Assembly: GCF_051014685.1 (NCBI RefSeq)
Contig: NW_027478716.1
Coordinates: forward strand, 591,189-655,188
DNA length: 64,000 bases
Origin: Ptiloglossa arizonensis
Lineage: Eukaryota; Arthropoda; Insecta; Hymenoptera; Colletidae
Direction: 5' to 3'
Position 1 is the first letter of the stretch, and every line of letters starts with the position of its first letter. The notes beneath the pieces are model-generated. The model made no database searches and was not told the origin of the DNA. It saw only the letters and a program-made list of their open reading frames with translations. Position numbers and translations under genes: made by a program. This document shows, in pieces, positions 36,701-48,922 of this stretch.

Positions 36701-37944
36701 AAAATTTTGAGTTTCTCAAGCGTTTCTTACCTCCAAACTGCCATATCTCGCGAACGGATTGATCAATCCGCAAAATTTCTGTTGCATCTGAAAGTAGAAA
36801 CTCGCCCGATTACAATGGTATGCGCACTTTTCCCCTGGGCCGTTCTAGTGATTCGTTTCGAGCATCAGTACTGCGAAAATTTTGAGTTTCTCAAGCGTTT
36901 CTTATCTCCAAACTGCCATATCTCGCGAACGGATTGATCAATCCGCAAAATTTCTGTTGCTTCTGAAAGTAGAAACTCGACCGATTTCAACGGTAGGTAT
37001 AGTTCTCCCCTAGGCCGTTCTAGGTATTCGTTTCGAGCATCAGAACTGCGAAAATTTTGAGTTTCTCAAGCGTTTCTCATCTCCAAACTGCCATATCTCG
37101 CGAACGGATCGACCAATCCGCAAAATTTCTGTTGCATCTGAAAGTAGAAACTCGCCCGATTACATCGGTATGCGTACTATTCCCCTAGGCCGTTCTAGTT
37201 ATTCGTTTCGAGCATCAGAACTGCGAAAATTTTGCGTTTCTCAAGCGTTTCTTACCTCCAAACTGCCACATCTCGCGAACGGATTGACCAATCCGCAAAA
37301 TTTCTGTTGCATCTGAAAGTAGAAACTCGCCCGATTACAACGGTATGTGTAGTTTTCCCCTAGACCGTTCCAGTTATTCTTTTCGAGCATCAGAACTGCG
37401 AAAATTTTGAGTTTCTCAATCGTTTCTTACCTCCAAACTGCCATATCTCGCGAACGGATTGACCAATCCGCAAAATTTCTGTTGCATCTTAAAGTAGGGA
37501 CTCGCCCGATTACAACGGTATGTGTAGTTTTCCCCTAGGCCGTCCCAGTTATTCGTTTCGAATATCAGAACTGCGAAAATTTCGAGTTTCTCTAGCGTTT
37601 CTTACATCCAAACTGCCATATCTCGCGTACGGATTGATCAATCCGCAAAATTTCTGTTGCATCTGAAAGTAGAAACTCGCCCGATTACAACGGTATGCGC
37701 ACTTTCCCCCTAGGCGGTTCTAGTTATTCGTTTCGAGCATCAGAACTGCCAAAATTTTGAGTTTCTCAAGCGTTTCTTACCTCCAAACTGCCATATCTCG
37801 CGAACGGATTGACCAATCCGCAAAATTTCTGTTGCATTTGAAAGTAGAAACTCGCCCGATTACAACGGTATGCGCACTTTTCCCCTACGCCGTTCTAGTT
37901 ACTCGTTTCTAGCATCAGAACTGCGAAAATTTTGAGTTTCTCAA
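33751..37944. repeat. 32-33 monomer HOR, copy 3 (partial)
   Basis: This copy follows copy 2 at offset 5,600 from about 34300 to 36050 and at offset 5,950 (34 monomers) from about 36550 to 37944. Small private changes include AAAATATTGAGTTTG near 33900, CCGAATACAA near 35235 and AATCCCCAAAA near 35891. At about 37945 the match to 31995 stops, and the sequence continues as after about 3297 (CGTTCCTTACC with CTACCATATC). That is an abrupt switch of block type. Confidence 0.83.
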
Positions 37945-40900
37945 GCGTTCCTTACCTCCAAACTACCATATCTCGCGAACGGATTGACCAATCCGCAAAA
38001 TTTCTGTTGCATCTGAAAGTAGAAACTCGCTCGATTACAACGGTAGGTGTAGCTTTCCCCTAGGCCGTTCTAGTTATTCGTTTCGAGCATCAGAACTGCG
38101 AAAATTTTGAGTTTCTCAAGCGTTTCTTACTTCCAAACTGCCACATCTCGCGAACGGATCGACCAATCCGCAAAATTTCTGTTGCATCTGAAAGTAGAAA
38201 CTCGCCCGATTAGAACGGTATGCGTACTTTTCCCCTAGGCCGTTCTAGTTATTCGTTTCGAGCATCAGAACTGCGAAAATTTTGAGTTTCTCAAGTGTTT
38301 CTTACATCCAAACGGCCATATCTCGCGAACGGATTGACCAATCCGCAAAATTTCTGTTGCATTTGAAAGTAGAAACTCGCCCGATTACAACGGTATGCGC
38401 ACTTTTCCCCTGAGCCGTTCTAGTTATTCGTTTCGAGCATCAGAACTGCGAAAATTTTGAGTTTCTAAAGCGTTTCTTATCTCCAAACTGCCATGTCTCG
38501 CGAACGGATTGGTCAATCCGCAAAATTTCTGTTGCTTGTGAAAGTAGAAACTCGCCCGATTACAACGGTATGCGTACTTCTCCCCTAGGCCGTTCTAGTC
38601 ATTCGTTTCGAGCATCAGAACTGCGAAAATTTGAGTTTCTCAAGCGTTTCTTATCTCCAAACTGCCATATCTCGCGAACGGATTGACCGATCCGCAAAAT
38701 TTCTGTTGCATCTTAAAGTAGAATCTCGCCCGATTACAATGGTATGCCCACTTTTCCCCTAGGCCGTCCTAGTTATTCGTTTCGAGCGTCAGAACTGCGA
38801 AAATTTTGAGTTTCTCAAGCGTTTCTTACATCCAAACGGCCATATCTCGCGAACGGATTGACCAATCCGCAAAATTTCTGTTGCATTTGAAAGTAGAAAC
38901 TCGCCCGATTACAACGGTATGCGCACTTTTCCCCTACGCCGTTCTAGTTACTCGTTTCTAGCATCAGAACTGCGAAAATTTTGAGTTTCTCAAGCGTTTC
39001 TTACCTCCAAACTGCCATATCTCGCGAACGGATTGACCAATCTGCAAAATTTCTGTTGCTTCTGAAAGTAGAAACTAGCCCGATTACAACGGTATGCGCA
39101 CTTTTCCCCTGGGCCGTTCTAGTTATTCGTTTCGAGCATCAGAACTGCGCAAATTTTGAGTTTCTCAAGCGTTTCTTACTTCCAAACTGCCACATCTCGC
39201 GAACGGATCGACCAATCCGCAAAATTTCTGTTGCATCTGAAAGTAGAAACTCGCCCGATTACAACGGTATGCGTACTTTTCCCCTAGGCCGTTCTAGTTA
39301 CTCGTTTCTAGCATCAGAACTGCGAAAATTTCGAGTTTCTCAAGCGTTTCTTACATCCAAACTGCCATATCTCGCGAACGGATTGACCGATCCGCAAAAT
39401 TTCTGTTGCATCTGAAAGTAGAAACTCGCCCGATTACAACGGTATGCCCACTTTTCCCCTAGGCCGTTCTAGTTATTCGTTTCAAGCATCAGAACTGCGC
39501 AAATTTTGAGTTTCTCAAGCGTTTCTTACCTTCAAACTGCCATATCTCGCGAACGGAACGATCAATCCGCAAAATTTCTGTTGCATCTGAAAGTAGACAC
39601 TCGCCCGATTACAACGGTATGCGTACTTCACCCCTAGGCCGTTGTAGTCATACGTTTCGAGCATCAGAACTGCGAAAATTTCGAGTTTCTGAAGCGTTTC
39701 TTGCATCCAAACTGCCATATCTCGCGAACGGATTGATCAATCCGCAAAATTTCTGTTGCATCTGAAAGTAGACACTCGCCCGATTACAACGGTATGCGCA
39801 CTTTTACCCTAGACGGTTCTAGTTATTCGTTTCAAGCATCAGAACTGCGCAAATTTTGAGTTTCTCAAGCGTTTCTTACCTTCAAACTGCCATATCTCGC
39901 GAACGGATTGACCGATCCGCAAAATTTCTGTTGCATCAGAAAGTAGAAACTCGCCCGATTTCAACGGTATGTGTAGTTTTCCCCTAGGCCGTTCCAGTTA
40001 TTCGTTTCGAGCATCAGAACTGCGAAAATTTTGAGTTTCTCAAGCGTTTCTTACCTCCAAACTGCCATATCTCGCGAACGGATTGATCAATCCGCAAAAT
40101 TTCTGTTGCATCTGAAAGTAGACACTCGCCCGATTACAACGGTATTCGTACTTTTACCCTAGACGGTTCTAGTTATTCGTTTCAAGCATCAGAACTGCGC
40201 AAATTTTGAGTTTCTCAAGCGTTTCTTACCTTCAAACTGCCATATCTCGCGAACGGATTGACCGATCCGCAAAATTTCTGTTGCATCTGAAAGTAGAAAC
40301 TCGCCCGATTTCAACGGTATGTGTAGTTTTCCCCTAGGCCGTTCCAGTTATTCGTTTCGAGCATCAGAACTGCGAAAATTTTGAGTTTCTCAAGCGTTTC
40401 TTACCTCCAAACTGCCATATCTCGCGAACGAATTGACCAATCCGCAAAATTTCTGTTGCATCTGAAAGTAGAAACTCGCCCGATTACAAAGGTAGGTGTA
40501 GTTTTCCCCTAGGTCGTTCTAGTTATGCGTTTCGAGCATCAGAACTGCGAAAATTTTGAGTTTCTCAAGCGTTTCTTACTTCCAAACTGCCACATCTCGC
40601 GAACGGATCGACCAATCCGCAAAATTTCTGTTGCATCTGAAAGTAGAAACTCGCCCGATTTCAACGGTATGTGTAGTTTTCCCCTAGGCCGTTCCAGTTA
40701 TTCGTTTCGAGCATCAGAACTGCGAAAATTTTGAGTTTCTCAAGCGTTTCTTACCTCCAAACTGCCATATCTCGCGAACGGATTGACCAATCCGCAAAAT
40801 TTCTGTTGCATCTGAAAGTAGAAACTCGCCCGATTACAACGGTAGGTGTAGTTTCCCCCTAGGCCGTTCTAGTTATTCGTTTCGAGCATCAGAACTGCGA

Positions 40901-41274
40901 AAATTTTGAGTTTCTCAAGCGTTTCTTACTTCCAAACTGCCACATCTCGCGAACGGATCGACCAATCCGCAAAATTTCTGTTGCATCTGAAAGTAGAAAC
41001 TCGCCCGATTTCAACGGTATGTGTAGTTTTCGCCTAGGCCGTTCCAGTTATTCGTTTCGAGCATCAGAACTGCGAAAATTTTGAGTTTCTCAAGCGTTTC
41101 TTACCTCCAAACTGCCATATCTCGCGAACGGATTGACCAATCCGCAAAATTTCTGTTGCATCTTAAAGTAGGGACTCGCCCGATTACAACGGTATGTGTA
41201 GTTTTCCCCTAGGCCGTTCCAGTTATTCGTTTCGAGCATCAGAACTGCGAAAATTTCGAGTTTCTCTAGCGTTC
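37945..41274. repeat. Mosaic replaying the block types of 3-16 kb
   Basis: In order, this stretch matches about 3297-3600 (GCTCGATTAC, GATTAGAACGG), then about 4480-5330 (AAGTGTTTC, CCATGTCTC, AATCTGCAAA). It then matches the 9-mer HOR (CTTCACCCC at 39626, TTTTACCCTAGACGG near 39800 and 40150) and the CTAGGTCG/TTATGCG monomers (about 40520). A one-base deletion lies near 38630. All is satellite. Confidence 0.8.
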
Positions 41275-42324
41275 CTTACATCCAAACTGCCATATCTCGC
41301 GAACGGATTGATCAATCCGCAAAATTTCTGTTGCATCTGAAAGTAGAAACTCGCCCGATTACAACGGTATGCGCACTTTTCCCCTAGGCGGTTCTATTTA
41401 TTCGTTTCGAGCATCAGAACTGCGAAAATTTTGAGTTTCTCAACCGTTTCTTGCATCCAAACTGCCATATCTCGCGAACGGATTGACCAATCCGCAAAAT
41501 TGCTGTTGCATCTGAAAGTAGAAACTCCGCCGATTACAACGGTATGCGTACTTTTCCCCTAGGCCGTTCTAGTTACTCGTTTCGAGCATCAGAACTGCGA
41601 AAATTTTTAGTTTCTCAAGCGTTTCTTACCTCCAAACTGCCATATCTCGCGAACGGATTGACCAATCCGCAAAATTTCTGTTGCATCTGAAAGTAGAAAC
41701 TCGCCCGATTACAACGGTATGCCCACTTTTCCCCTAGGCCGTTCTAGTTATTCGTTTCAAGCAGCAGAACTGCGCAAATTTTGAGTTTCTCAAGCGTTTC
41801 TTACCTCCAAACTACCATATCTCGCGAACGAATTGACCAATCCGCAAAATTTCTGTTGCATCTGAAAGTAGAAACTCGTCCGATTACAACGGTAGGTGTA
41901 GTTTTCCCCTAGGTCGTTCTAGTTATGCGTTTCGAGCATCAGAACTGCGAAAATTTTGAGTTTCTCAAGCGTTTCTTACTTCCAAACTGCCACATCTCGC
42001 GAACGGATCGACCAATCCGCAAAATTTCTGTTGCATCTGAAAGTAGAAACTCGCCCGATTTCAACGGTATGTGTAGTTTTCCCCTAGGCCGTTCCAGTTA
42101 TTCGTTTCGAGCATCAGAACTGCGAAAATTTTGAGTTTCTCAAGCGTTTCTTACCTCCAAACTGCTATATCTCGCGAACGGATTGACCGATCCGCAAAAT
42201 TTCTGTTGCATCTTAAAGTAGAAACTCGCCCGATTACAATGGTATGCCCACTTTTCCCCTAGGCCGTTCTAGTTATTCGTTTCGAGCGTCAGAACTGCGA
42301 AAATTTTGAGTTTCTCAAGCGTTT
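41275..42324. repeat. 6-monomer (1,050-bp) HOR, copy 1
   Basis: The unit carries the rare variants TCAACCGTTTCTTGC, ACTCCGCCG (41524), AATTTTTAG and AAGCAGCAG. All recur 1,050 bp downstream. This copy alone has AATTGCTGTTG near 41500. Its last part includes another CTAGGTCG/TTATGCG monomer near 41920. Confidence 0.87.
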
Positions 42325-43223
42325 CTTACATCCAAACTGCCATATCTCGCGAACGGATTGATCAATCCGCAAAATTTCTGTTGCATCTGAAAGTAGAAAC
42401 TCGCCCGATTACAACGGTATGCGCACTTTTCCCCTAGGCGGTTCTATTTATTCGTTTCGAGCATCAGAACAGCGAAAATTTTGAGTTTCTCAACCGTTTC
42501 TTGCATCCAAACTGCCATATCTCGCGAACGGATTGACCAATCCGCAAAATTTCTGTTGCATCTGAAAGTAGAAACTCCGCCGATTACAACGGTATGCGTA
42601 CTTTTCCCCTAGGCCGTTCTAGTTACTCGTTTCGAGCATCAGAACTGCGAAAATTTTTAGTTTCTCAAGCGTTTCTTACCTCCAAACTGCCATATCTCGC
42701 GAACGGATTGACCAATCCGCAAAATTTCTGTTGCATCTGAAAGTAGAAACTCGCCCGATTACAACGGTATGCCCACTTTTCCCCTAGGCCGTTCTAGTTA
42801 TTCGTTTCAAGCAGCAGAACTGCGCAAATTTTGAGTTTCTCAAGCGTTTCTTACCTCCAAACTACCATATCTCGCGAACGGATTGACCAATCCGCAAAAT
42901 TTCTGTTGCATCTGAAAATAGAAACTCGCCCGATTACAACGGTAGGTGTAGTTTTCCCCTAGGCCGTTCTACTTATTCGTTTCGAGCATCAGAACTGCGA
43001 AAATTTTGAGTTTCTCAAGCGTTTCTTACTTCCAAACTGCCACATCTCGCGAACGGATCGACCAATCCGCAAAATTTCTGTTGCATCTGAAAGTAGAAAC
43101 TCGCCCGATTTCAACGGTATGTGTAGTTTTCCCCTCGGCCGTTCCAGTTATTCGTTTCGAGCATCAGAACTGCGAAAATTTTGAGTTTCTCAAGCGTTTC
43201 TTACCTCCAAACTGCCATATCTC
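42325..43223. repeat. 6-monomer HOR, copy 2 (partial)
   Basis: This copy matches 41275 onward at offset 1,050, with ACTCCGCCG at 42574. It has a private AACAGCGAAAA near 42469. It diverges after about 42878, where it becomes ordinary GGTGTAG and TGTGTAG type monomers, including CCCCTCGGCC near 43133. It ends where the indel-rich junction begins. Confidence 0.82.
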
Positions 43224-46018
43224 GCGAACGGATTGACCAATCCGCAAAATTTCTTTTGCATCTGAAAGTAGAAACTCGCCCGATTACAACGGTATGTGTA
43301 GTTTTCCCTAGGCCGTTCCACTTATTCGTTTCGAGCATCAGAACTGCGAAAATATCGAGTTTCTCTAGCGTTTCTTACATCCAAACTGCCATATCTCGCG
43401 AACGGATTGACCGATCCGCAAAATTTCTGTTGCATCTGAAAGTAGACACTCGCCCGATTACAACGGTACGCGTACTTCTCCCCTAGGCCGTTCTAGTCAA
43501 TCGTTTTCGAGCAACAGAACTGCGAAAATTTTGAGTTTCTCAAGCGTTTCTTATCTCCAAACGGCCATGTCTCGCGAACGGATTGGTCAATCCGCAAAAT
43601 TTCTGTTGCTTGTGAAAGTAGAAACTCGCACGATTACAACGGTATGCCCACTTTTCCCTAGGCCGTTCAAGTTATTCGTTTCAAGCATCAGAACTGCGCA
43701 AATTTTGAGTTTCTCAAGCGTTTCTTACATTCAAACGGCCATATCTCGCGAACGGATTGACCAATCCGCAAAATTTCTGTTGCATTTGAAAGTAGAAACT
43801 CGCCCGATTACAACGGTATGCCCACTTTTCCCCTAGGCCGTTCAAGTTATTCGTTTCAAGCATCAGAACTGCGCAAATTTTGAGTTTCTCAAGCGTTTCT
43901 TATCTCCAAACTGCCATGTCTCGCGAACGGATTGGTCAATCCGCAAAATTTCTGTTGCTTGTGAAAGTAGAAACTCGCACGATTACAACGGTATGCGTTC
44001 TTCTCCCCTAGGCCGCTCTAGTCATTCGTTTCGAGCATCAGAACTGCGAAAATATTGAGTTTCTCAAGCGTTTCTTATCTCCAAACTGCCATATCTCGCG
44101 AACGGATTGACCAACCCGCAAAATTTCTGTTGCATCTGAAAGTAGAAACTCGCCCGATTACAACGGTATGCGCCCTTTTCCCCTACGCCGTTATAGTTAT
44201 TCGTTTCGAGCATCAGAACTGCGAAAATGTTGAGTTTCTCAAGCGTTTCTTACATCCAAACGGCCATATCTCGCGAACGGATTGACCAATCCGCAAAATT
44301 GCTGTTGCTTCTGAAAGTAGAAACTCGCCCGATTACAACGGTATGCCACTTTTCCCCTAGGCCGTTCAAGTTATTCGTTTCAAGCATCAGAACTGCGCAA
44401 ATTTTGAGTTTCTCAAGCGTTTCTTACATCCAAACGGCCATATCTCGCGAACGGATTGACCAATCCGCAAAATTTCTGTTGCATTTGAAAGTAGAAACTC
44501 GCCCGATTACAACGGTATGCGCACTTTTCCCCTGGGCCGTTCTAGTTATTCGTTTCGAGCATCAGAACTGCGAGAATTTTGAGTTTCTAAAGCGTTCCTT
44601 ATCTCCAAACTGCCATGTCTCGCGAACGGATTGGTCAATCCGCAAAATTTCTGTTGCTTGTGAAAGTAGAAACTCGCACGATTACAACGGTATGCGTTCT
44701 TCTCCCCTAGGCCGCTCTAGTCATTCGTTTCGAGCATCAGAACTGCGAAAATATTGAGTTTCTCAAGCGTTTCTTATCTCCAAACTGCCATATCTCGCGA
44801 ACGGATTGACCAACCCGCAAATTTCTGTTGCATCTGAAAGCAGAAACTCGCCCGATTACAACGGTATGCCCACTTTCCCCCTAGGCCGTTCAAGTTATTC
44901 GTTTCAAGCATCAGAACTGCGCAAATTTTGAGTTTCTCAAGCGTTTCTTATCTCCAAACTGCCATGTCTCGCGAACGGATTGGTCAATCCGCAAAATTTC
45001 TGTTGCTTGTGAAAGTAGAAACTCGCCCGATTACAACGGTATGCGTACTTCTCCCCTAGGCCGTTCTAGTCATTCGTTTCGAGCATCAGAACTGCGAAAA
45101 TATTGAGTTTCTCAAGCGTTTCTTATCTCCAAACTGCCATATCTCGCGAACGGATTGACCAACCCGCAAAATTTCTGTTGCATCTGAAAGTAGAAACTCG
45201 CCCGATTACAACGGTATGCCCACTTTTCCCCTAGGCCGTTCAAGTTATTCGTTTCAAGCATCAGAACTGCGCAAATTTTGTGTTTCTCAAGCGTTTCTTA
45301 CTTCAAACTGCCATATCTCGCGAACGGATTGACCGATCCGCAAAATTTCTGTTGCATCTGAAAGTAGAAACTCGCCCGATTACAACGGTATGCGTACTTT
45401 TCCCCTAGGCCGTTCTAATTACTCGTTTCTAGCATCAGAACTGCGAAAATTTCGAGTTTCTCAAGCGTTTCTTACATCCAAACTGCCATATCTCGCGAAC
45501 GGATTGACCGATCCGCAAAATTTCTGTTGCATCTGAAAGTAGAAACTCGCCCGATTACAACGGTATGCGTACTTTTCCCCTAGGCCGTTCTAATTACTCG
45601 TTTCTAGCATCAGAACTGCGAAAATTTTGAGTTTCTCAAGCGTTTCTTGCATCCAAACGGCCATATCTCGCGAACGGATTGACCAATCCGCAAAATTTCT
45701 GTTGCATCTGAAAGTAGAAACTCGCCCGATTACAACGGTATGCCCACTTTTCCCCTAGGCCGTTCAAGTTATTCGTTTCAAGCATCAGAACTGCGCAAAT
45801 TTTGTGTTTCTCAAGCGTTTCTTATCTCCAAACTGCCATATCTCGCGAACGGATTGACCAACCCGCAAAATTTCTGTTGCATCTGAAAGTAGAAACTCGC
45901 CCGATTACAACGGTATGCCACTTTTCCCCTAGGCCGTTCAAGTTATTCGTTTCAAGCATCAGAACTGCGCAAATTTTGTGTTTCTCAAGCGTTTCTTACC
46001 TTCAAACTGCCATATCTC
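43224..46018. repeat. Indel-rich junction between two HOR domains
   Basis: Seven of the 13 indels in the window lie in these 2.8 kb: deletions near 43307, 43660, 44346, 44820, 45300 and 45915, and the only insertion near 43503. Monomer starts are 43224, 43398, 43574, 43748, 43923, 44098, 44273, 44447, 44622, 44797, 44971, 45146, 45320, 45495, 45670 and 45845. New variant types begin here (GTTCAAGTTA, AAAATATTGAG, TTCTAATTACTCG) and dominate up to 48.1 kb. The longest open frame of the window, 176 codons at 44227-44757, exists only because a deletion keeps three monomers stop-free. Confidence 0.88.
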
Positions 46019-48118
46019 GCGAACGGATTGACCGATCCGCAAAATTTCTGTTGCATCTGAAAGTAGAAACTCGCCCGATTACAACGGTATGCGTACTTTT
46101 CCCCTAGGCCGTTCTAATTACTCGTTTCTAGCATCAGAACTGCGAAAATTTCGAGTTTCTCAAGCGTTTCTTACATCCAAACTGCCATATCTCGCGAACG
46201 GATTGACCGATCCGCAAAATTTCTGTTGCATCTGAAAGTAGAAACTCGCCCGATTACAACGGTATGCGTACTTTTCCCCTAGGCCGTCCTAATTACTCGT
46301 TTCTAGCATCAGAACTGCGAAAATTTTGAGTTTCTCAAGCGTTTCTTGCATCCAAACGGCCATATCTCGCGAACGGATTGACCAATCCGCAAAATTTCTG
46401 TTGCTTCTGAAAGTAGAAACTCGCCCGATTACAACGGTATGCCCACTTCTCCCCTAGGCCGTTCTAGTCATTCGTTTCGAGCATCAGAACTGCGAAAATA
46501 TTGAGTTTCTCAAGCGTTTCTTATCTCCAAACTGCCATATCTCGCGAACGGATTGACCAACCCGCAAAATTTCTGTTGCATCTGAAAGTAGAAACTCGCC
46601 CGATTACAACGGTATGCCCACTTTTCCCCTAGGCCGTTCAAGTTATTCGTTTCAAGCATCAGAACTGCGCAAATTTTGTGTTTCTCAAGCGTTTCTTACC
46701 TTCAAACTGCCATATCTCGCGAACGGATTGACCGATCCGCAAAATTTCTGTTGCATCTGAAAGTAGAAACTCGCCCGATTACAACGGTATGCGTACTTTT
46801 CCCCTAGGCCGTTCTAATTACTCGTTTCTAGCATCAGAACTGCGAAAATTTCGAGTTTCTCAAGCGTTTCTTACATCCAAACTGCCATATCTCGCGAACG
46901 GATTGACCGATCCGCAAAATTTCTGTTGCATCTGAAAGTAGAAACTCGCACGATTACAACGGTATGCGTACTTTTCCCCTAGGCCGTTCTAATTACTCGT
47001 TTCTAGCATCAGAACTGCGAAAATTTTGAGTTTCTCAAGCGTTTCTTGCATCCAAACGGCCATATCTCGCGAACGGATTGACCAATCCGCAAAATTTCTG
47101 TTGCTTCTGAAAGTAGAAACTCGCCCGATTACAACGGTATGCCCACTTCTCCCCTAGGCCGTTCTAGTCATTCGTTTCGAGCATCAGAACTGCGAAAATA
47201 TTGAGTTTCTCAAGCGTTTCTTATCTCCAAACTGCCATATCTCGCGAACGGATTGACCAACCCGCAAAATTTCTGTTGCATCTGAAAGTAGAAACTCGCC
47301 CGATTACAACGGTATGCCCACTTTTCCCCTAGGCCGTTCAAGTTATTCGTTTCAAGCATCAGAACTGCGCAAATTTTGTGTTTCTCAAGCGTTTCTTACC
47401 TTCAAACTGCCATATCTCGCGAACGGATTGACCGATCCGCAAAATTTCTGTTGCATCTGAAAGTAGAAACTCGCCCGATTACAACGGTATGCGTACTTTT
47501 CCCCTAGGCCGTTCTAATTACTCGTTTCTAGCATCAGAACTGCGAAAATTTCGAGTTTCTCAAGCGTTTCTTACATCCAAACTGCCATATCTCGCGAACG
47601 GATTGACCGATCCGCAAAATTTCTGTTGCATCTGAAAGTAGAAACTCGCCCGATTACAACGGTATGCGTACTTTTCCCCTAGGCCGTTCTAATTACTCGT
47701 TTCTAGCATCAGAACTGCGAAAATTTTGAGTTTCTCAAGCGTTTCTTGCATCCAAACGGCCATATCTCGCGAACGGATTGACCAATCCGCAAAATTTCTG
47801 TTGCTTCTGAAAGTAGAAACTCGCCCGATTACAACGGTATGCCCACTTCTCCCCTAGGCCGTTCTAGTCATTCGTTTCGAGCATCAGAACTGCGAAAATA
47901 TTGAGTTTCTCAAGCGTTTCTTATCTCCAAACTGCCATATCTCGCGAACGGATTGACCAACCCGCAAAATTTCTGTTGCATCTGAAAGTAGAAACTCGCC
48001 CGATTACAACGGTATGCCCACTTTTCCCCTAGGCCGTTCAAGTTATTCGTTTCAAGCATCAGAACTGCGCAAATTTTGTGTTTCTCAAGCGTTTCTTACA
48101 TCCAAACTGCCATATCTC
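46019..48118. repeat. 4-monomer HOR (700 bp), three tandem copies
   Basis: Copies occupy 46019-46718, 46719-47418 and 47419-48118. Within each, the tags run GCGTAC with CTAATTACTC twice, then GCCCACTTCTCC with AATATTGAG, then GCCCACTTTTCC with GTTCAAG. The GCCCACTTCT marker falls at 46441, 47141 and 47841. Differences seen are CGTCCTAATT in copy 1 (about 46287) and CTCGCACG in copy 2 (about 46948). An incomplete related copy precedes it at 45320-46018. This is the cleanest short HOR in the window. Confidence 0.92.
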
Positions 48119-48922
48119 GCGAACGGATTGACCGATCCGCAAAATTTCTGTCGCATCTGAAAGTAGACACTCGCCCGATTACAACGGTACGCGTACTTCT
48201 CCCCTAGGCCGTTCTAGTCAATCGTTTCGAGCATCAGAACTGCGAAAATTTTGAGTTTCTCAAGCGTTTCTTACCTCCAAACTGCCATATCTCGCGAACG
48301 GATTGACCAATCCGCAAAATTTCTGTTGCATCTGAAAGTAGAAACTCGCCCGATTACAACGGTATGCGTACTTTTCCCCTAGGCCGTTCTAATTACTCGT
48401 TTCTAGCATCAGAACTGCGAAAATTTCGAGTTTCTCAAGCGTTTCTTACATCCAAACTGCCATATCTCGCGAACGGATTGACCGATCCGCAAAATTTCTG
48501 TTGCATCTGAAAGTAGAAACTCGCCCGATTACAACGGTATGCCCACTTTTCCCCTAGGCCGTTCTAGTTATTCGTTTCAAGCATCAGAACTGCGCAAATT
48601 TTTAGTTTCTCAAGCGTTTCTTACCTTCAAACTGCCATATCTCGGGAACGGAACGATCAATCCGCAAAATTTCTGTTGCATCTGAAAGTAGACACTCGCC
48701 CGATTACAACGGTATGCGTACTTCTCCCCTAGGCCGTTCTAGTCATACGTTTCGAGCATCAGAACTGCGAAAATTTCGAGTTTCTCAAGCGTTTCTTACA
48801 TCCAAACGGCCATATCTCGCGAACGGATTGACCAACCCGCAAAATTTCTGTTGCATCTGAAAGTAGAAACTCGCCCGATTACAACGGTATGCCCACTTTT
48901 CCCCTAGGCCGTTCAAGTTATT
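48119..48922. repeat. Linking satellite segment
   Basis: About 4.6 monomers join the 700-bp HOR to the next one. They include CTGTCGCATC and GTACGCGTAC with CAATCG (about 48150-48230, resembling 43450-43500). They also include AATTTTTAG with CTCGGGAACGG (about 48600-48650), which recurs at 49650-49700. No unique sequence is seen. Confidence 0.75.

Noticed and set aside
44227..44757. Longest open reading frame in the window, 176 codons on the plus strand
   Set aside because: It is satellite read across three monomers. The frame rotates each monomer because 175 is not a multiple of 3, and a one-base deletion near 44346 happens to avoid stops. No start context, codon signal or recognisable domain sets it apart.
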